A stretch of 64,000 bases of DNA. It comes from Bog-473 sp963706555. Lineage in GTDB: Bacteria; Actinomycetota; Acidimicrobiia; Acidimicrobiales; RAAP-2. The stretch spans positions 124,001 to 188,000 of the forward strand of contig OY970164.1 of assembly GCA_963706555.1 (NCBI GenBank). The letters run 5' to 3'. This document shows, piece after piece, positions 1-8,624 of this stretch. The notes beneath the pieces are model-generated. The model did not search any database, was not told the DNA's origin, and saw only the letters and a list, made by a program, of their open reading frames with translations. The position numbers and the translations under genes were made by a program. Each line of letters begins with the position of its first letter. Positions within the stretch are counted from its first letter, which is position 1.

Positions 1-1
1 G

Positions 2-247
2 TCGAATCCTCTCGAGCGCCTCCACCGAGAGATCAAACGCCGCACCGACGTGGTCGGTGTGTTCCCCAACGACAAGGCGGTCGAACGATTGGTGACCGCG
101 GTGGTGGTTGAGACCCATGACGAATGGCAGGTGGCCGAGCGTCGCTATCTGTCGGAGACCTCGATGGCCCAGCTCCGCCGCAACGAGAAGGTGGCCATCG
201 CCGAGGGCTCCGACGATGCCCTCGAAAGCAGACCCCTCGCTGGCTGA
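2..247 (+). CDS. IS256-family transposase, C-terminal end only (cut by window edge)
   Basis: The open frame enters from the left edge and ends at TGA 245-247. The visible 81 residues start with SNPLERLHREIKRRT followed by a DVVGVFPN block, which is the conserved C-terminal end of IS256-type transposases (mutator family, DDE chemistry). The catalytic core lies outside the window. It resembles, but differs from, the IS256 transposase end at about 45.7-45.96 kb (RRRTDVVGIFPN there), so these are two different IS256 elements. No terminal repeat could be placed. Confidence 0.85.
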   Translation, partial: SNPLERLHREIKRRTDVVGVFPNDKAVERLVTAVVVETHDEWQVAERRYLSETSMAQLRRNEKVAIAEGSDDALESRPLAG

Positions 248-265
248 GGTCGTTACGCTTTTGGG

Positions 266-604
266 GTGGCCAGCGTCCTCCCTGAGCTCGACGTTGAGAA
301 GGTCAGGCGGTGGTGCCGCGAACGCGTCCCCGCCAAATTCAAAGACGAGGTGCGCCTCGAGGTCACCACTCGGGGCAAGTCCGTCTCCATCCATGAATGC
401 CGACCAGTCTGGAGGGGCGCGCCCGGTGAGTGGACCAAGATGCCCATCGCCCAGCTCCGCTACGAAGGCGATGGCACCTGGACGCTCTACTTCGGCGACC
501 GCTACGGCAAGTGGACGATGTACTTCGACCTCGACACCAACCAGCCCATCAACGTGATCCTCGACGAGATCGCCGTGGACCCGACCTGCGTTTTTTGGGG
601 CTGA
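266..604 (+). CDS. DUF3024 family protein
   Basis: This 112-residue protein begins at a GTG (MASVLPELDVEKVRRWC) and ends in PTCVFWG. The opening LPELDVxxVRRWCxxRVP, the central EWTxxPIAQLRY and the closing DPTCxFWG match what I know of the DUF3024 family, whose function is unknown and whose members are often near mobile elements. It has no signal peptide or membrane segment and is of normal family length. It starts 18 bp after the IS256 transposase stop, so it may be cargo or a neighbour of that insertion. Confidence 0.75.
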   Translation: MASVLPELDVEKVRRWCRERVPAKFKDEVRLEVTTRGKSVSIHECRPVWRGAPGEWTKMPIAQLRYEGDGTWTLYFGDRYGKWTMYFDLDTNQPINVILDEIAVDPTCVFWG

Positions 605-647
605 ACTCCTCAACGTGAACTGCCGGTTGTACGCGCCTACCATCACG

Positions 648-1430
648 TCAGACCGAGGATCGCTTCTCCACCACTCGGCGGGACGTCATCATTCGCTCCC
701 ATACCCCGCTCCACTTTGCAGCAAGATTGGCGTCAAGTTCAGAAAGATGGTTAGTGAGATCGGCGCTCGACGTGGCGGGTCCGAGCACCGCCACCGCCTC
801 AGATTGAAGCTGAGCGACCTCGTCCTCATCACTTTCGGTGAGGGCAATACCCGACTGGATCGCCCAACCAGTGGTGCGACCCGCGATCTCGATTCGATTC
901 AATCGAGTTTGTGAGTCCAGTTCGCCGCTCGACCGAATTGTCCGCTCCCAAGCCGCTGTTGCGTGAACCATCGGATGGGTTATCTGCGGAAACGGTTTGA
1001 AAGAAGCGAGTATCTGGCTTCTCTGATCTACCAGCTTCGAAATGGCCTCAATCGTCTTTACATGCTCGGCGAACAGCGGTCGCGTGTCGATTACTGGAGC
1101 GATGGAAGCAAACATCGATCTTAGTTGTCTCTCTGCCACCTGAGCAGAGAGATTCGCACTGATCATCGATTCCCCTAAGGCGGACCGAGCGACGGCACTC
1201 ATGGCACCCTGAATCGTCGGCGCGATTAGCTGTCCGAAGTCCATATTCCCAAAATTTCTGCCAATCGAGAGCAACCCAGAGTTCACAACGATCGCGGATA
1301 GTTGTCGACCTAGCTGCTCACGAAAATCAAGGATGGCCGCTGATTCCAACCCGATTGTTCGTGCCGCCTCGAGCCCCCTTTTTGGACCATCGGATAATGG
1401 CTCCTCTTCTTCGGGCGGATCTATCGGCAC
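648..1430 (-). CDS. Hypothetical protein, 260 aa
   Basis: I do not recognise this protein. It is acidic at the N-terminus (PPEEEEP), has an alanine- and leucine-rich middle suggestive of amphipathic helices (about residues 70-125), and a C-terminal segment with a DEDEVAQLQSEAVAVLG-like helix and a basic tail. It has no signal peptide, cysteine motif or nucleotide-binding motif. It follows the small HTH gene at 1496-1657 on the same strand with a 65-bp gap, so the two may be co-transcribed. It could be an accessory-element gene, but no function is inferred. Confidence 0.5.
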   Translation of the reverse strand: MPIDPPEEEEPLSDGPKRGLEAARTIGLESAAILDFREQLGRQLSAIVVNSGLLSIGRNFGNMDFGQLIAPTIQGAMSAVARSALGESMISANLSAQVAERQLRSMFASIAPVIDTRPLFAEHVKTIEAISKLVDQRSQILASFKPFPQITHPMVHATAAWERTIRSSGELDSQTRLNRIEIAGRTTGWAIQSGIALTESDEDEVAQLQSEAVAVLGPATSSADLTNHLSELDANLAAKWSGVWERMMTSRRVVEKRSSV

Positions 1431-1495
1431 CTCAGCATTGTAGAGACTATGAGTCGTGGTCGCCCGTACCAGAATTGGGAGGGTTGTCTATGGAC

Positions 1496-1657
1496 TCAGA
1501 GGTCCGGCAGTGCCACGCCGTCCTCCCATTTTCGGACCGTGGGCAGGCTCACGCCCAGATATTCGGCGATATCTCGTTGCGTGAGGTGCTGGTCCTTGCG
1601 GACTTGAGCCTGGCTTCGCCCCAGCCGCCACCGGGCCAGACTCGTGCGGTTTGCCAC
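1496..1657 (-). CDS. Small helix-turn-helix DNA-binding protein, 53 aa
   Basis: A GTG-initiated frame of 53 codons runs from 1657 to a TGA at 1496-1498. An in-frame TAG lies four codons upstream of the GTG, so the protein cannot be longer. Residues 21-46 read KDQHLTQRDIAEYLGVSLPT followed by VRKWE, a clear Cro/XRE- or excisionase-like helix-turn-helix with the recognition helix at SLPTVRKWE. It is likely a regulator of, or an excisionase-like gene from, the accessory region here. It is below the usual 60-residue cut-off and easy to miss. Which operator it binds is unknown. Confidence 0.65.
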   Translation of the reverse strand: MANRTSLARWRLGRSQAQVRKDQHLTQRDIAEYLGVSLPTVRKWEDGVALPDL

Positions 1658-2212
1658 TTCTGATAGCTATACGGCTTCGTCATGATTCTGATCGTCGCGC
1701 GATCAGACAGCACGCGCCTACGGCGGTCTTCGGCAGTGGCAGTTCGAATGAGGTCCCAATACTTCGAGGTCCAATTTCCTACCGTTGATACCGACTACGG
1801 ATAGCATGATGTCATGAAGGAACCTGACGTCACTCGACGCTGGTGATGCGACCTCGTGCCGAAAACCTTCGATATTAGCGAGTGGTCAGGACCGGAGCCC
1901 AAGCGCAACCGGACGAGCATTCAACGGGTCCAACCTCATCCCTGCGCCAATTGTGGCCGGAAAGTCATATCTTCAACTTCACGTCGTACCTACTGCTCGG
2001 ATCTGTGTAGTCAAGTAGCCGATTGGATTCGCTATTTTCAGCGCACCCGAGCCGACGGTCGATTTCTTCAGCTTGACGTTGTAGAAGCATTAGAGATCAG
2101 GCTTGCCCATATTGCGGGAGGTGGGTACGCCGACACCGCACGGAGCTTGAGTCAAGAGATCCGCGACGCCGTCATCAAGAGAGACAACAACGGTAAATGT
2201 AAAAACTGCGGG

Positions 2213-2217
2213 AAGTC
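2213..2217. repeat. IS21 target-site duplication, left copy (AAGTC)
   Basis: AAGTC directly precedes the left end of the IS21 element and is repeated at 4397-4401 after its right end. Deleting the element plus one copy rejoins the HNH endonuclease frame exactly. Confidence 0.88.
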
Positions 2218-2342
2218 TGTCGCCACCGGCTGAATACTGACCCCTTATCAACGTTCGAATATTGACCCCCCTTCCCGGTGATCCACCACTGAGTGTGCTG
2301 GATCACGGACCCTGGCTGGATCGCCGGCCGGGGAGTAAGGAC

Positions 2343-3551
2343 ATGATCAACGTGGATGACTGGGCCGAAATTCGTCGGCTGTATTTCGCCGAGCGCTTGG
2401 GCATCAAGACCATCGCCCGGCAGCTGGGAGTAGCCCGCAACACCGTGCGAACAGCAGTACGGGGCTCCGCTCCGCCTGAGTACAAACGAGAGGCTCGCGG
2501 GTCGCTGGTCGATGACGTCGAGAGCCGGATTTGTGAGCTGTTGCGTAACTGCCCGACCATGCCGGCGACGGTGATCGCCGAGCGAATCGAGTGGCCGCAC
2601 GGCCTCACCATCTTGCGGGACCGCGTGGCCGAACTCCGACCCCTGTTCAGGGCGCCCGATCCCTGTCAGCGGACCCACTACGTGCCCGGCGAGTTGGTCC
2701 AGTTCGACCTGTGGCAGCCCGACTACGAGATCCCGCTCGGGTTCGGCCAGGTCGACAAGCTCTGGGTGGTCACCGCGGTCAGCGGGTACTCGCGGTTCAT
2801 GGCAGCGCACATGGTCCCAACCCGGGCCGGGCACGACGTGTTGGCCGGGATGCTGTCGTGCCTGCATCAAGTTGGCGGCATTCCCCGCACCGCGGTCTGG
2901 GACGGCGAAGGCTGCATCGGCCAGTGGCGACGAGGCAAGCAGGTCTACACCGAGGAGTACCAGCGCTTCCGGGGCACCCTCGGCATGGGTGCCCGGTTGT
3001 GCAAGCCCAACGACCCCGAAGCCAAAGGCATGAACGAACGGGCCAATGGCTACTACGAGACCTCCTTCCTCCCCGGACGCTCCTTCGTCGACGTAGAGGA
3101 CTTCAACGTCCAACTGCATGGCTGGCTGAAGCGGGCCAACCACCGAGTTCATGCCACGATTCGCCTGGTCCCGGCCGAACTCATTTATGAGGACCGGGGG
3201 TCCATGAGTCCCTTCCCGCCGGTCCTACCCGATCCGGCAGAGCGTTTCTCCACCCGGCTGGCGCGGGATCATTATGTGCGAGTCGACACCAACGACTACT
3301 CGGTGAACCCCCGCTATATCGGCCGGCGCATCGAGGTGCGATCCGACCTCACGTCAGTGGTCGCCACCTGCGGCGGTGTGGAAGTGGCCCGACATCAGCG
3401 CTGTCTGGCCAAGCATCAGAGCCTGCTGGACGCCACCCATGCCATGACGCTGCGCATGATGCGGGCCGAGAAGGCGCCCGTCTCGCCCTTCGAGACCGAG
3501 GTCGAAGAGCGGGACCTGGCCGACTACGACAGAGCGTTGGGGGTGGCGTGA
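2343..3551 (+). CDS. istA: IS21 transposase IstA
   Basis: This is a DDE integrase-fold transposase that works with the IstB ATPase. The protein of 402 residues from ATG 2343 opens with INVDDWAEIRRLYFAE and an HTH (IKTIARQLGVARNTVR, about residues 22-37), the standard IstA start; the frame is open to 2262 but that extension is not IstA-like. Probable catalytic residues are D122 (QFDLWQP), D187 (VWDGEG) and E232 (KGMNERANGY). The length is usual for the family. It overlaps istB by one base, which implies coupled translation. Confidence 0.93.
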   Translation: MINVDDWAEIRRLYFAERLGIKTIARQLGVARNTVRTAVRGSAPPEYKREARGSLVDDVESRICELLRNCPTMPATVIAERIEWPHGLTILRDRVAELRPLFRAPDPCQRTHYVPGELVQFDLWQPDYEIPLGFGQVDKLWVVTAVSGYSRFMAAHMVPTRAGHDVLAGMLSCLHQVGGIPRTAVWDGEGCIGQWRRGKQVYTEEYQRFRGTLGMGARLCKPNDPEAKGMNERANGYYETSFLPGRSFVDVEDFNVQLHGWLKRANHRVHATIRLVPAELIYEDRGSMSPFPPVLPDPAERFSTRLARDHYVRVDTNDYSVNPRYIGRRIEVRSDLTSVVATCGGVEVARHQRCLAKHQSLLDATHAMTLRMMRAEKAPVSPFETEVEERDLADYDRALGVA

Positions 3552-4327
3552 TGGCAACGAAATCCAAGCCAGCCGCCGACCTCGCGTACCTGTGCCGAGC
3601 ACTGAAGGCTCCCTCGTTGGCCCAGTCGGTCGAACGTTTGGCCGAACGGGCCCGGGCCGAGAGTTGGACGCACGAGGAGTTCCTCGCGGCCTGCTTGGAA
3701 CGAGAGGTGGCGGCCCGTCAGTCCAACGGTGGGGAGATCCGCATCCGGGCGGCCCGACTCCCGGGCAGAAAGGCCCTCGAGGAGTTCGACTTCGATCACC
3801 AACGGAGCTTGAAGCGCGACGTCATCGCCCATCTCGGAGCTCTCGACTTCGTCGAGGCCAAGGACAACGTCATCTTCTTGGGTCCACCGGGCACTGGCAA
3901 GACCCATCTGGCCATCGGTCTTTCCATCCGAGCCTGCCAGGCTGGTCACCGGGTGCTGTTCGCCACGGCAGCCGAATGGGTGGACCGCCTCGGCCAAGCC
4001 CACGACGCCGGCACGCTGCACAATGAGCTCACTCGCCTGGGCCGCTACCCACTGATCGTCATCGACGAGGTCGGCTACATCCCCTTCGATGCCCAAGCAG
4101 CCAACCTCTTCTTCCAGCTGGTCTCCTCGCGTTACGAGCGGGCCAGTGTCATCGTGACCTCCAATAAGCCGTTTGGCCGTTGGGGCGAAGTGTTCGGAGA
4201 TGCTGTGGTCGCCGCCGCCATGATCGACCGTCTCGTGCATCACGCCGAGGTCGTCTCCATGAAGGGCGACAGCTACCGGCTGAAGGATCGAGACCTTGGG
4301 AGGGCGCCTACTGACGACGCTGCGTGA
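3551..4327 (+). CDS. istB: IS21 helper ATPase IstB
   Basis: This AAA+/DnaC-like ATPase assists IstA in target capture. It has Walker A GPPGTGKTH (about residues 113-121) and Walker B PLIVIDEVGYIPF (about 170-182), followed by sensor-1-like VIVTSNKPFGRW. The protein is 258 residues, the normal family length. Start ATG 3551 overlaps the istA stop (TGATG). The frame has a GTG one codon earlier, but the overlap favours the ATG. Confidence 0.93.
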   Translation: MATKSKPAADLAYLCRALKAPSLAQSVERLAERARAESWTHEEFLAACLEREVAARQSNGGEIRIRAARLPGRKALEEFDFDHQRSLKRDVIAHLGALDFVEAKDNVIFLGPPGTGKTHLAIGLSIRACQAGHRVLFATAAEWVDRLGQAHDAGTLHNELTRLGRYPLIVIDEVGYIPFDAQAANLFFQLVSSRYERASVIVTSNKPFGRWGEVFGDAVVAAAMIDRLVHHAEVVSMKGDSYRLKDRDLGRAPTDDAA

Positions 4328-4396
4328 CGGTGGCTCCGGGGAGGGGGGTCAATTTTCAACCGGTGGCAGGGGGTCAGTTTTAAGGCGGTGTTGACA

Positions 4397-4401
4397 AAGT
4401 C
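4397..4401. repeat. IS21 target-site duplication, right copy (AAGTC)
   Basis: This is the partner of 2213-2217. It follows the terminal ...TTGACA of the element and leads straight into the second half of the HNH gene. Confidence 0.88.
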
Positions 4402-5409
4402 GGCAAATGAGATTGACCACATAGCCACATCAGCCTCGGATCTCTCCAACTTGCAGCTACTTTGTCGTGAGTGTCACTTGGCTAAGACTCGGCAATCATT
4501 AGTACCCGCTCAATCGGAGGTACCCGCCACGGTTCACCGTCCAATACGTCAGCGGGCCATGGAGATGCCGAATCGCCAGCCCTGCGACGCAACCGACTGG
4601 CAATATCACCTGTGGACGTCGGCCACGAAGACCGTTCCGGATGCGCTCATGGCTGCCTGGAAATCGTGGGCGGAGGATCCGACATTGGACCGGATTGACC
4701 CACAGATCGCCGTCGCTGGATTCCCCCTCGATCTCGATCCTTGGGCCTGGTACCTGGAGACACCGCCCGAGGGAACAGCGGAAGCATCCCGCCATGTCGT
4801 GCAGGACGATCGTGCACACTATGCACAGTTGCAGGAAGCGAGTCGTCTACTTGAAGAAAATCGACAGTGGTGGAAGGACCATGAAGCGCGATTGGAGGTG
4901 CTGCGCAACCGACCGATAGCGACCTCCGTAACCTTCCGTCCGCCGGTCTCTGGTAAAGGGACGTGGCACGTGTCAAACGCTGAGATACCCAAACCGAGGT
5001 CGCTGAAAGAGGCGGCGGATCTGCACATGGTGCCCGCATGTGGAAGTCGCTCGGTAACCCTCGATCCCGATGGAGCGTCAATCACTCTGGCTGTTGGCGA
5101 CGTCATTCCTCAACACGCCACATTGTGTAGCAACTGTATGAGAATGGCTCAGAAGACGAGAGCATAGAGTTACATTCACCTCAAGAGCGGATCGGCTGGG
5201 TCGGAATCGCCGAGATGAACGAAGGAGCAGCTGATTCGTCGCTCAAAAGGACTCCCGGCTCATCCTTGCAGACATTGCGTGATTGTACCCCCGTGCTTTC
5301 GCTCTGACGCCCGTTCCCGGGCGGCGTTGTGGCCATGGCAATGACAGTTACAGGTGACGGCTACCACCCTCAATGGATCCCTCCGCCACCCAAGCGTTAA
5401 CCTTCCCGG

Positions 5410-6054
5410 GTGGGCATACTCCGATCTCGCAAGGTGAATTGGACAGCGCTCGGTGTTCTGATCGGAGTCATTGGTTTGGCCGTGGCCGTGACAAACGACA
5501 AAGGTGTGTGGCCGTTTTCTCACCCCTCCTCGACGACAACAACAACATCACCGAGCAACTCGAAGTCCGGCGGTAATCCTTCGGATGGTACGTCCTCTAC
5601 GACATCTAAATCAACGACCTCAAGCTCATCCTCGACTTCTGGACCGAGATCAGGTGCACAGCTTTGGATGAGCTCCGTGTCCCTGACTGTCAATCAGGAC
5701 TATGCACTGAATGGACTACCTGTTGCAGCATTGGACTCGTGCAGTGGGTGTCTCAAGGTTGGGGACTACCCGAACGCCGGCCTCGCGCTACAGGCAGACA
5801 ACGGTGTAGTGGCTTGGACCGGTCAGAGCACTCCATCTTTCGCTGACTGTGCGGCTGCATTGAACTCAGCAAACACCCAGGCGGCATCGATTTATTCGCC
5901 GCCGTAAACGAGCGGCGTTGCGGTTGGCGGCTGGTTGTGCGCTATTAGTCAGGCTCGCGATATTCTTCGACTTCAATACACTGGCTCCAGCCAGGGTGGC
6001 AATATCTACAGCTTTACTGTGACGGCCTGGAGCAATACTTCAGCCTTAAACTGA
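5410..6054 (+). pseudogene. Membrane-anchored extracellular protein with an in-frame TAA
   Basis: A GTG start at 5410 gives a basic N-terminus, one hydrophobic anchor (about residues 12-27, TALGVLIGVIGLAVAV), a Ser/Thr/Gly-rich linker (about 40-80) and a small extracellular domain. TAA at 5905-5907 ends the open frame after 165 residues, yet the same frame continues as TSGVAVGGWLCAISQARDIL, then QYTGSSQGGNIYSFTVTAWS and stops naturally at TGA 6052-6054. The W-L-C...R-x-x-x-L-x-Y...F-T-V-T-x-W pattern is typical of C-terminal ligand-type domains of actinobacterial surface proteins. This is therefore a nonsense-mutated gene or a sequence error. The four cysteines (CSGC, DC, LC) suggest disulphides. 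The ligand is unknown. Confidence 0.6.
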
Positions 6055-6207
6055 GGCATTTTCCGGAATCCTTCGGCGTTGGTCTTCAGCTGCTTGCGTT
6101 AGATCACGTTGCTAACCGCTGCGTCCCGTTTATTCTCAAAGCCAGGAACGACGGCGGTCCTCCGTCCGGATATGGGGATCGACGCTGAAAGTGAGCAGGA
6201 AGTGGCG

Positions 6208-6456
6208 CTATGCCGCATCTGGGAACACGAGTCTTGCCGGGTTCACTCGTGCGACAACCTCAAGCGTATCCATGTTGATAACTCGACCACACCGACAACA
6301 GACGTAGTTAGTCGAATCCCAAAGTTCAGCGACAGGATCGACAACGATAAACTGCCGATTGACTGGATAGAAACCCTCATCGGCTGGCTTGTTATTGCAA
6401 AGACAAACCCAAGCGCCGTCGTCATCCGGAAGATTACTTATGTTCTCGTATTGCAT
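6208..6456 (-). CDS. Small Cys-rich protein (zinc-ribbon-like), 82 aa
   Basis: The protein reads WVCLCNNKPADEGFYPV...NYVCCRCGRVINMDTLEVV. The CLC and CCRC pairs around a GFYP turn resemble small hypothetical proteins common in actinobacterial integrative elements and phages, where the tail YVCxxCGRxIxxDTLEVV is recurrent. Zinc binding is an inference from the cysteines. The base composition is more AT-rich than the flanking catabolic genes. It overlaps the next upstream frame (6434-6646) by 23 bp on the same strand. The function is unknown. Confidence 0.6.
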   Translation of the reverse strand: MQYENISNLPDDDGAWVCLCNNKPADEGFYPVNRQFIVVDPVAELWDSTNYVCCRCGRVINMDTLEVVARVNPARLVFPDAA

Positions 6457-6646
6457 TATCCATGTAGATATTTTCGCACAAGAGACAGAACCTGGATATG
6501 GTGACGTTTACAACACCTTGGAGATCTTGCGGGAGATCACATCCATCATCGAGATTGTCAACCTCATAGGCGTTGTCCGAAACATTGATGTCGACCTTCT
6601 CAGGCTCACACTCAGAAACGACGTCGCGAGCCGAGTTCTGGGTCAT
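6434..6646 (-). CDS. Small acidic hypothetical protein, 70 aa
   Basis: I do not recognise it. It is strongly acidic (many D/E in residues 10-40) and ends with CLLCENIYMDNAIREHK. It sits immediately upstream of, and overlaps, the Cys-rich gene 6208-6456, in the manner of paired small genes of mobile elements. Coding potential is inferred only from this arrangement and similar AT-rich composition. Confidence 0.35.
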   Translation of the reverse strand: MTQNSARDVVSECEPEKVDINVSDNAYEVDNLDDGCDLPQDLQGVVNVTISRFCLLCENIYMDNAIREHK

Positions 6647-6867
6647 GATGTTCCAGCCTGTGTAGTAGTCGGGATATTCGACAGCGCTTCACCGATGACG
6701 ACTAAGTCCGGGATCGGTCTGACTCAACCACTTAGAGAGAACCTTTCCAGAATCTCTTCCGTGATGAGGGGCAAAAGAATGTCGATCTTCGGCATGGATA
6801 TCTTCTTTCCTAACGGGATTCATGATTACTAGACGCTCGCTCGAATCCGCGCATCCCACAAATGGTT

Positions 6868-8199
6868 TCAACGTAATCGTCGTCGGATATCGGTAACAGG
6901 AACAGGCGATAAGCTGTGATCATCAGGCTCGGTCGGTGCTGGGATGACACGTGCGCCAGGGTCGTGAACCACTACGCGGTCACGTCCTTTGAGTTTGGCT
7001 TCGTATAAAGCGGCGTCAGCGCGAGAAAGGGCGGCGTGGAGATTCTCCTGCTCATCGGCATCAACAACGCCGAAGCTCGCCGTAAAGGAAGGGAGTCCTG
7101 CGACGGTAATGGCCGCGCTGAGACGCGAACGCAGGGCGTCTAGTGCGTCGCGGGCGTCAGGTGCCGTACAGGCCGGAAATGCAATGGCGAACTCCTCCCC
7201 TCCATGTCGGCAAACCATGTCCTGGGATCGGAATGACTCCCGCAGGACTTGTGAGAATAGCCGTAGAGCCCGGTCGCCGGTTTCGTGACCGTACGTGTCG
7301 TTCAGCATCTTGAAGTGGTCGAGGTCACCCATCGCAACCGCAAGGACAGAGTTGTCGTGCCGGACGGCAGAAACCTTCTCCTCGAACGATCTCCTATTCG
7401 AGAGTCCTGTTAGGGCGTCGGTGGACGCCTGAAGCCGCGTCTCAGCCATCACTCGGAGTAAGCCAATCCGAGCCCCGGCTAGTTTTGCCAGCGTACCGAG
7501 ATCTTCCACCGTGTCCTCGTCAATCTGTTCTTTTGGTTGACCGGTGGCATGTATGACGCCCACGGTTCGTCCCATGATCGAAACCGGAACGCAGAGCGCC
7601 GACAACCGACCCTTCGGGCGGTTTCGCAGTTTTGGGCAGGCATCGAGGTCGTCGCTGTCGTCGAATCGTTGGACTTGGGCTCGTCGGGCCGCCGGGCAGC
7701 GATCGGGTGAGTCCACCCCGCACGCTGGTGGTTCCCTGTCGGGCGACGCACTTGCCATACGCAAAAGGTGGGCATGACTGTTGTCTGCCAAGAGAAGCTC
7801 GACAGGTTGATCGGGCAGCACCGAAGCGAAGGATCTTTCGATCACTTCGATTACCTCTGGTTCGCCTTCGGCCATGTCAAGTGCATTGGCTAACCGGCTC
7901 TCGAATCTCTGGCGCCGGACTTGCACCATACGCTCGTGCGTCAGCTTTCGGACCTTGAGATCAGCCTGTCGCTGCTGCTTGTTGCCGGCCCATAGCAATG
8001 CCAAAGTGATCGGCGCCAAGAGCACAACCAGGAATCCACTCGAAAGCAGGTAGCGGGCTGTACCTGAGGCCAAGGCGGCGCTCAAGGCCGAAGCGGGAAG
8101 ACTCAGAGATGCCAAGGCGAGGAGCGCAAGTACAGCACTGAAAGCGCGATGCCCTTGCTGCCTCTCTTGAGCCTCTTCCCATTCCAGCTCCGTCACCAT
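6868..8199 (-). CDS. Diguanylate cyclase with membrane anchor, GAF-like and GGDEF domains
   Basis: It makes the second messenger c-di-GMP from two GTP. Two hydrophobic segments (about residues 20-44 and 49-71) anchor it, a GAF-like sensor region spans about 100-255, and the GGDEF domain runs from about 258 to 420. The signature is GGEEF at 333-337, the metal-binding Asp lies in GDLDHFK (292-298), and the allosteric inhibition site RxxD is present as RSQD (324-327), five residues before GGEEF. It should thus be active and product-inhibited. A pair CGVDSPDRCPAARR within the GAF region could bind a ligand or metal. It stands alone, so no operon partner indicates its signal. Confidence 0.92.
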   Translation of the reverse strand: MVTELEWEEAQERQQGHRAFSAVLALLALASLSLPASALSAALASGTARYLLSSGFLVVLLAPITLALLWAGNKQQRQADLKVRKLTHERMVQVRRQRFESRLANALDMAEGEPEVIEVIERSFASVLPDQPVELLLADNSHAHLLRMASASPDREPPACGVDSPDRCPAARRAQVQRFDDSDDLDACPKLRNRPKGRLSALCVPVSIMGRTVGVIHATGQPKEQIDEDTVEDLGTLAKLAGARIGLLRVMAETRLQASTDALTGLSNRRSFEEKVSAVRHDNSVLAVAMGDLDHFKMLNDTYGHETGDRALRLFSQVLRESFRSQDMVCRHGGEEFAIAFPACTAPDARDALDALRSRLSAAITVAGLPSFTASFGVVDADEQENLHAALSRADAALYEAKLKGRDRVVVHDPGARVIPAPTEPDDHSLSPVPVTDIRRRLR

Positions 8200-8624
8200 G
8201 TGGTGTCCTCGTTTTCCGGACTCTCATCCATCGTGCGGCTTGGCAACAGTGAACCCTGCCCTTAGAACACTGTCATGCTCCTATGAGGTCCCTTCGAGGC
8301 AACACAACGAAAACGTATTGTGTGCAGAGGCTTTCACCAACGCCCCCCAGTATTTGGGCGGCTCCTATCACACTGGATTACGCACATCACCCGAATGACT
8401 ACGCAATCTCAACGCTCACCCAACTCACCCCAGGGAGTTCAATCGGACCACTCCGTAATACAACGCTCTCGAGACAGATCGACTTGTTCAGGCGGTAACG
8501 GGGTCTGCGTGAGAATCCAAACTCATCAATGGCCAGGGAATCTTCCGGGAAAGGCGTCGGGAAAATTCCGGAAGGTACAATTTTGGGTGTGGACCGCCAG
8601 TCTGGGTTTAGAGAATCGCGTAAC
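8200..8624. other. Non-coding stretch downstream of the unknown frame
   Basis: No recognisable gene is seen on either strand. Short open frames here have no conserved motif. It separates the GGDEF gene start from the unassigned minus-strand frame at 8625. Confidence 0.4.

Larger units (their letters stand above)
2218..4396 (+). mobile_element. Complete IS21-family insertion sequence
   Basis: This 2179-bp element carries istA and istB. Its ends are imperfect inverted repeats: the left begins TGTCGCCACCGGCTGAATAC and the right, read inward on the minus strand, begins TGTCAACACCGCCTTAAAAC; both continue into CTGACCCC, and a second shared block with TTGACCCCCCT lies about 25 bp further in, the multiple-repeat end typical of IS21. 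The 5-bp sequence AAGTC flanks it on both sides (2213-2217 and 4397-4401) as the target duplication. All structural parts are intact, so it is probably still mobile. Confidence 0.93.
1856..5167 (+). pseudogene. HNH endonuclease gene split by an IS21 insertion
   Basis: Two halves of one gene flank the IS21 element. The 5' part starts at GTG 1856 and encodes a CxxC...CxxxC cluster (residues about 31-52) and ends ...NGKCKNCGK. The 3' part continues ANEIDHIATSASDLSNLQLL then CRECH, the HNH core. Removing the element (2218-4396) and one 5-bp target duplication joins codon TC(2216-2217)+G(4402) and restores a single 375-residue frame with CKNCGKSANEIDHI across the junction, the canonical HNH arrangement of zinc CxxC pairs around the catalytic D-H. 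Such proteins are nucleases of phages or defence/mobile loci. The C-terminal 200 residues are unfamiliar. The gene is now broken. Confidence 0.85.

Noticed and set aside
2175..3152. 325-residue minus-strand open frame
   Set aside because: It lies wholly antisense to istA, has no family motif, and is a high-GC shadow.
3524..4243. 239-residue minus-strand open frame
   Set aside because: It is antisense to istB, which has clear Walker motifs.
5905..5907. Recoding of the in-frame stop as selenocysteine or readthrough
   Set aside because: The codon is TAA, not TGA, and no stem-loop of SECIS type is apparent; mutation or sequence error is simpler.
6556..6577. GTCAAC followed by GTTG in the 6.5 kb region
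   Set aside because: The spacing is 8 bp rather than 6 and the right arm does not match.
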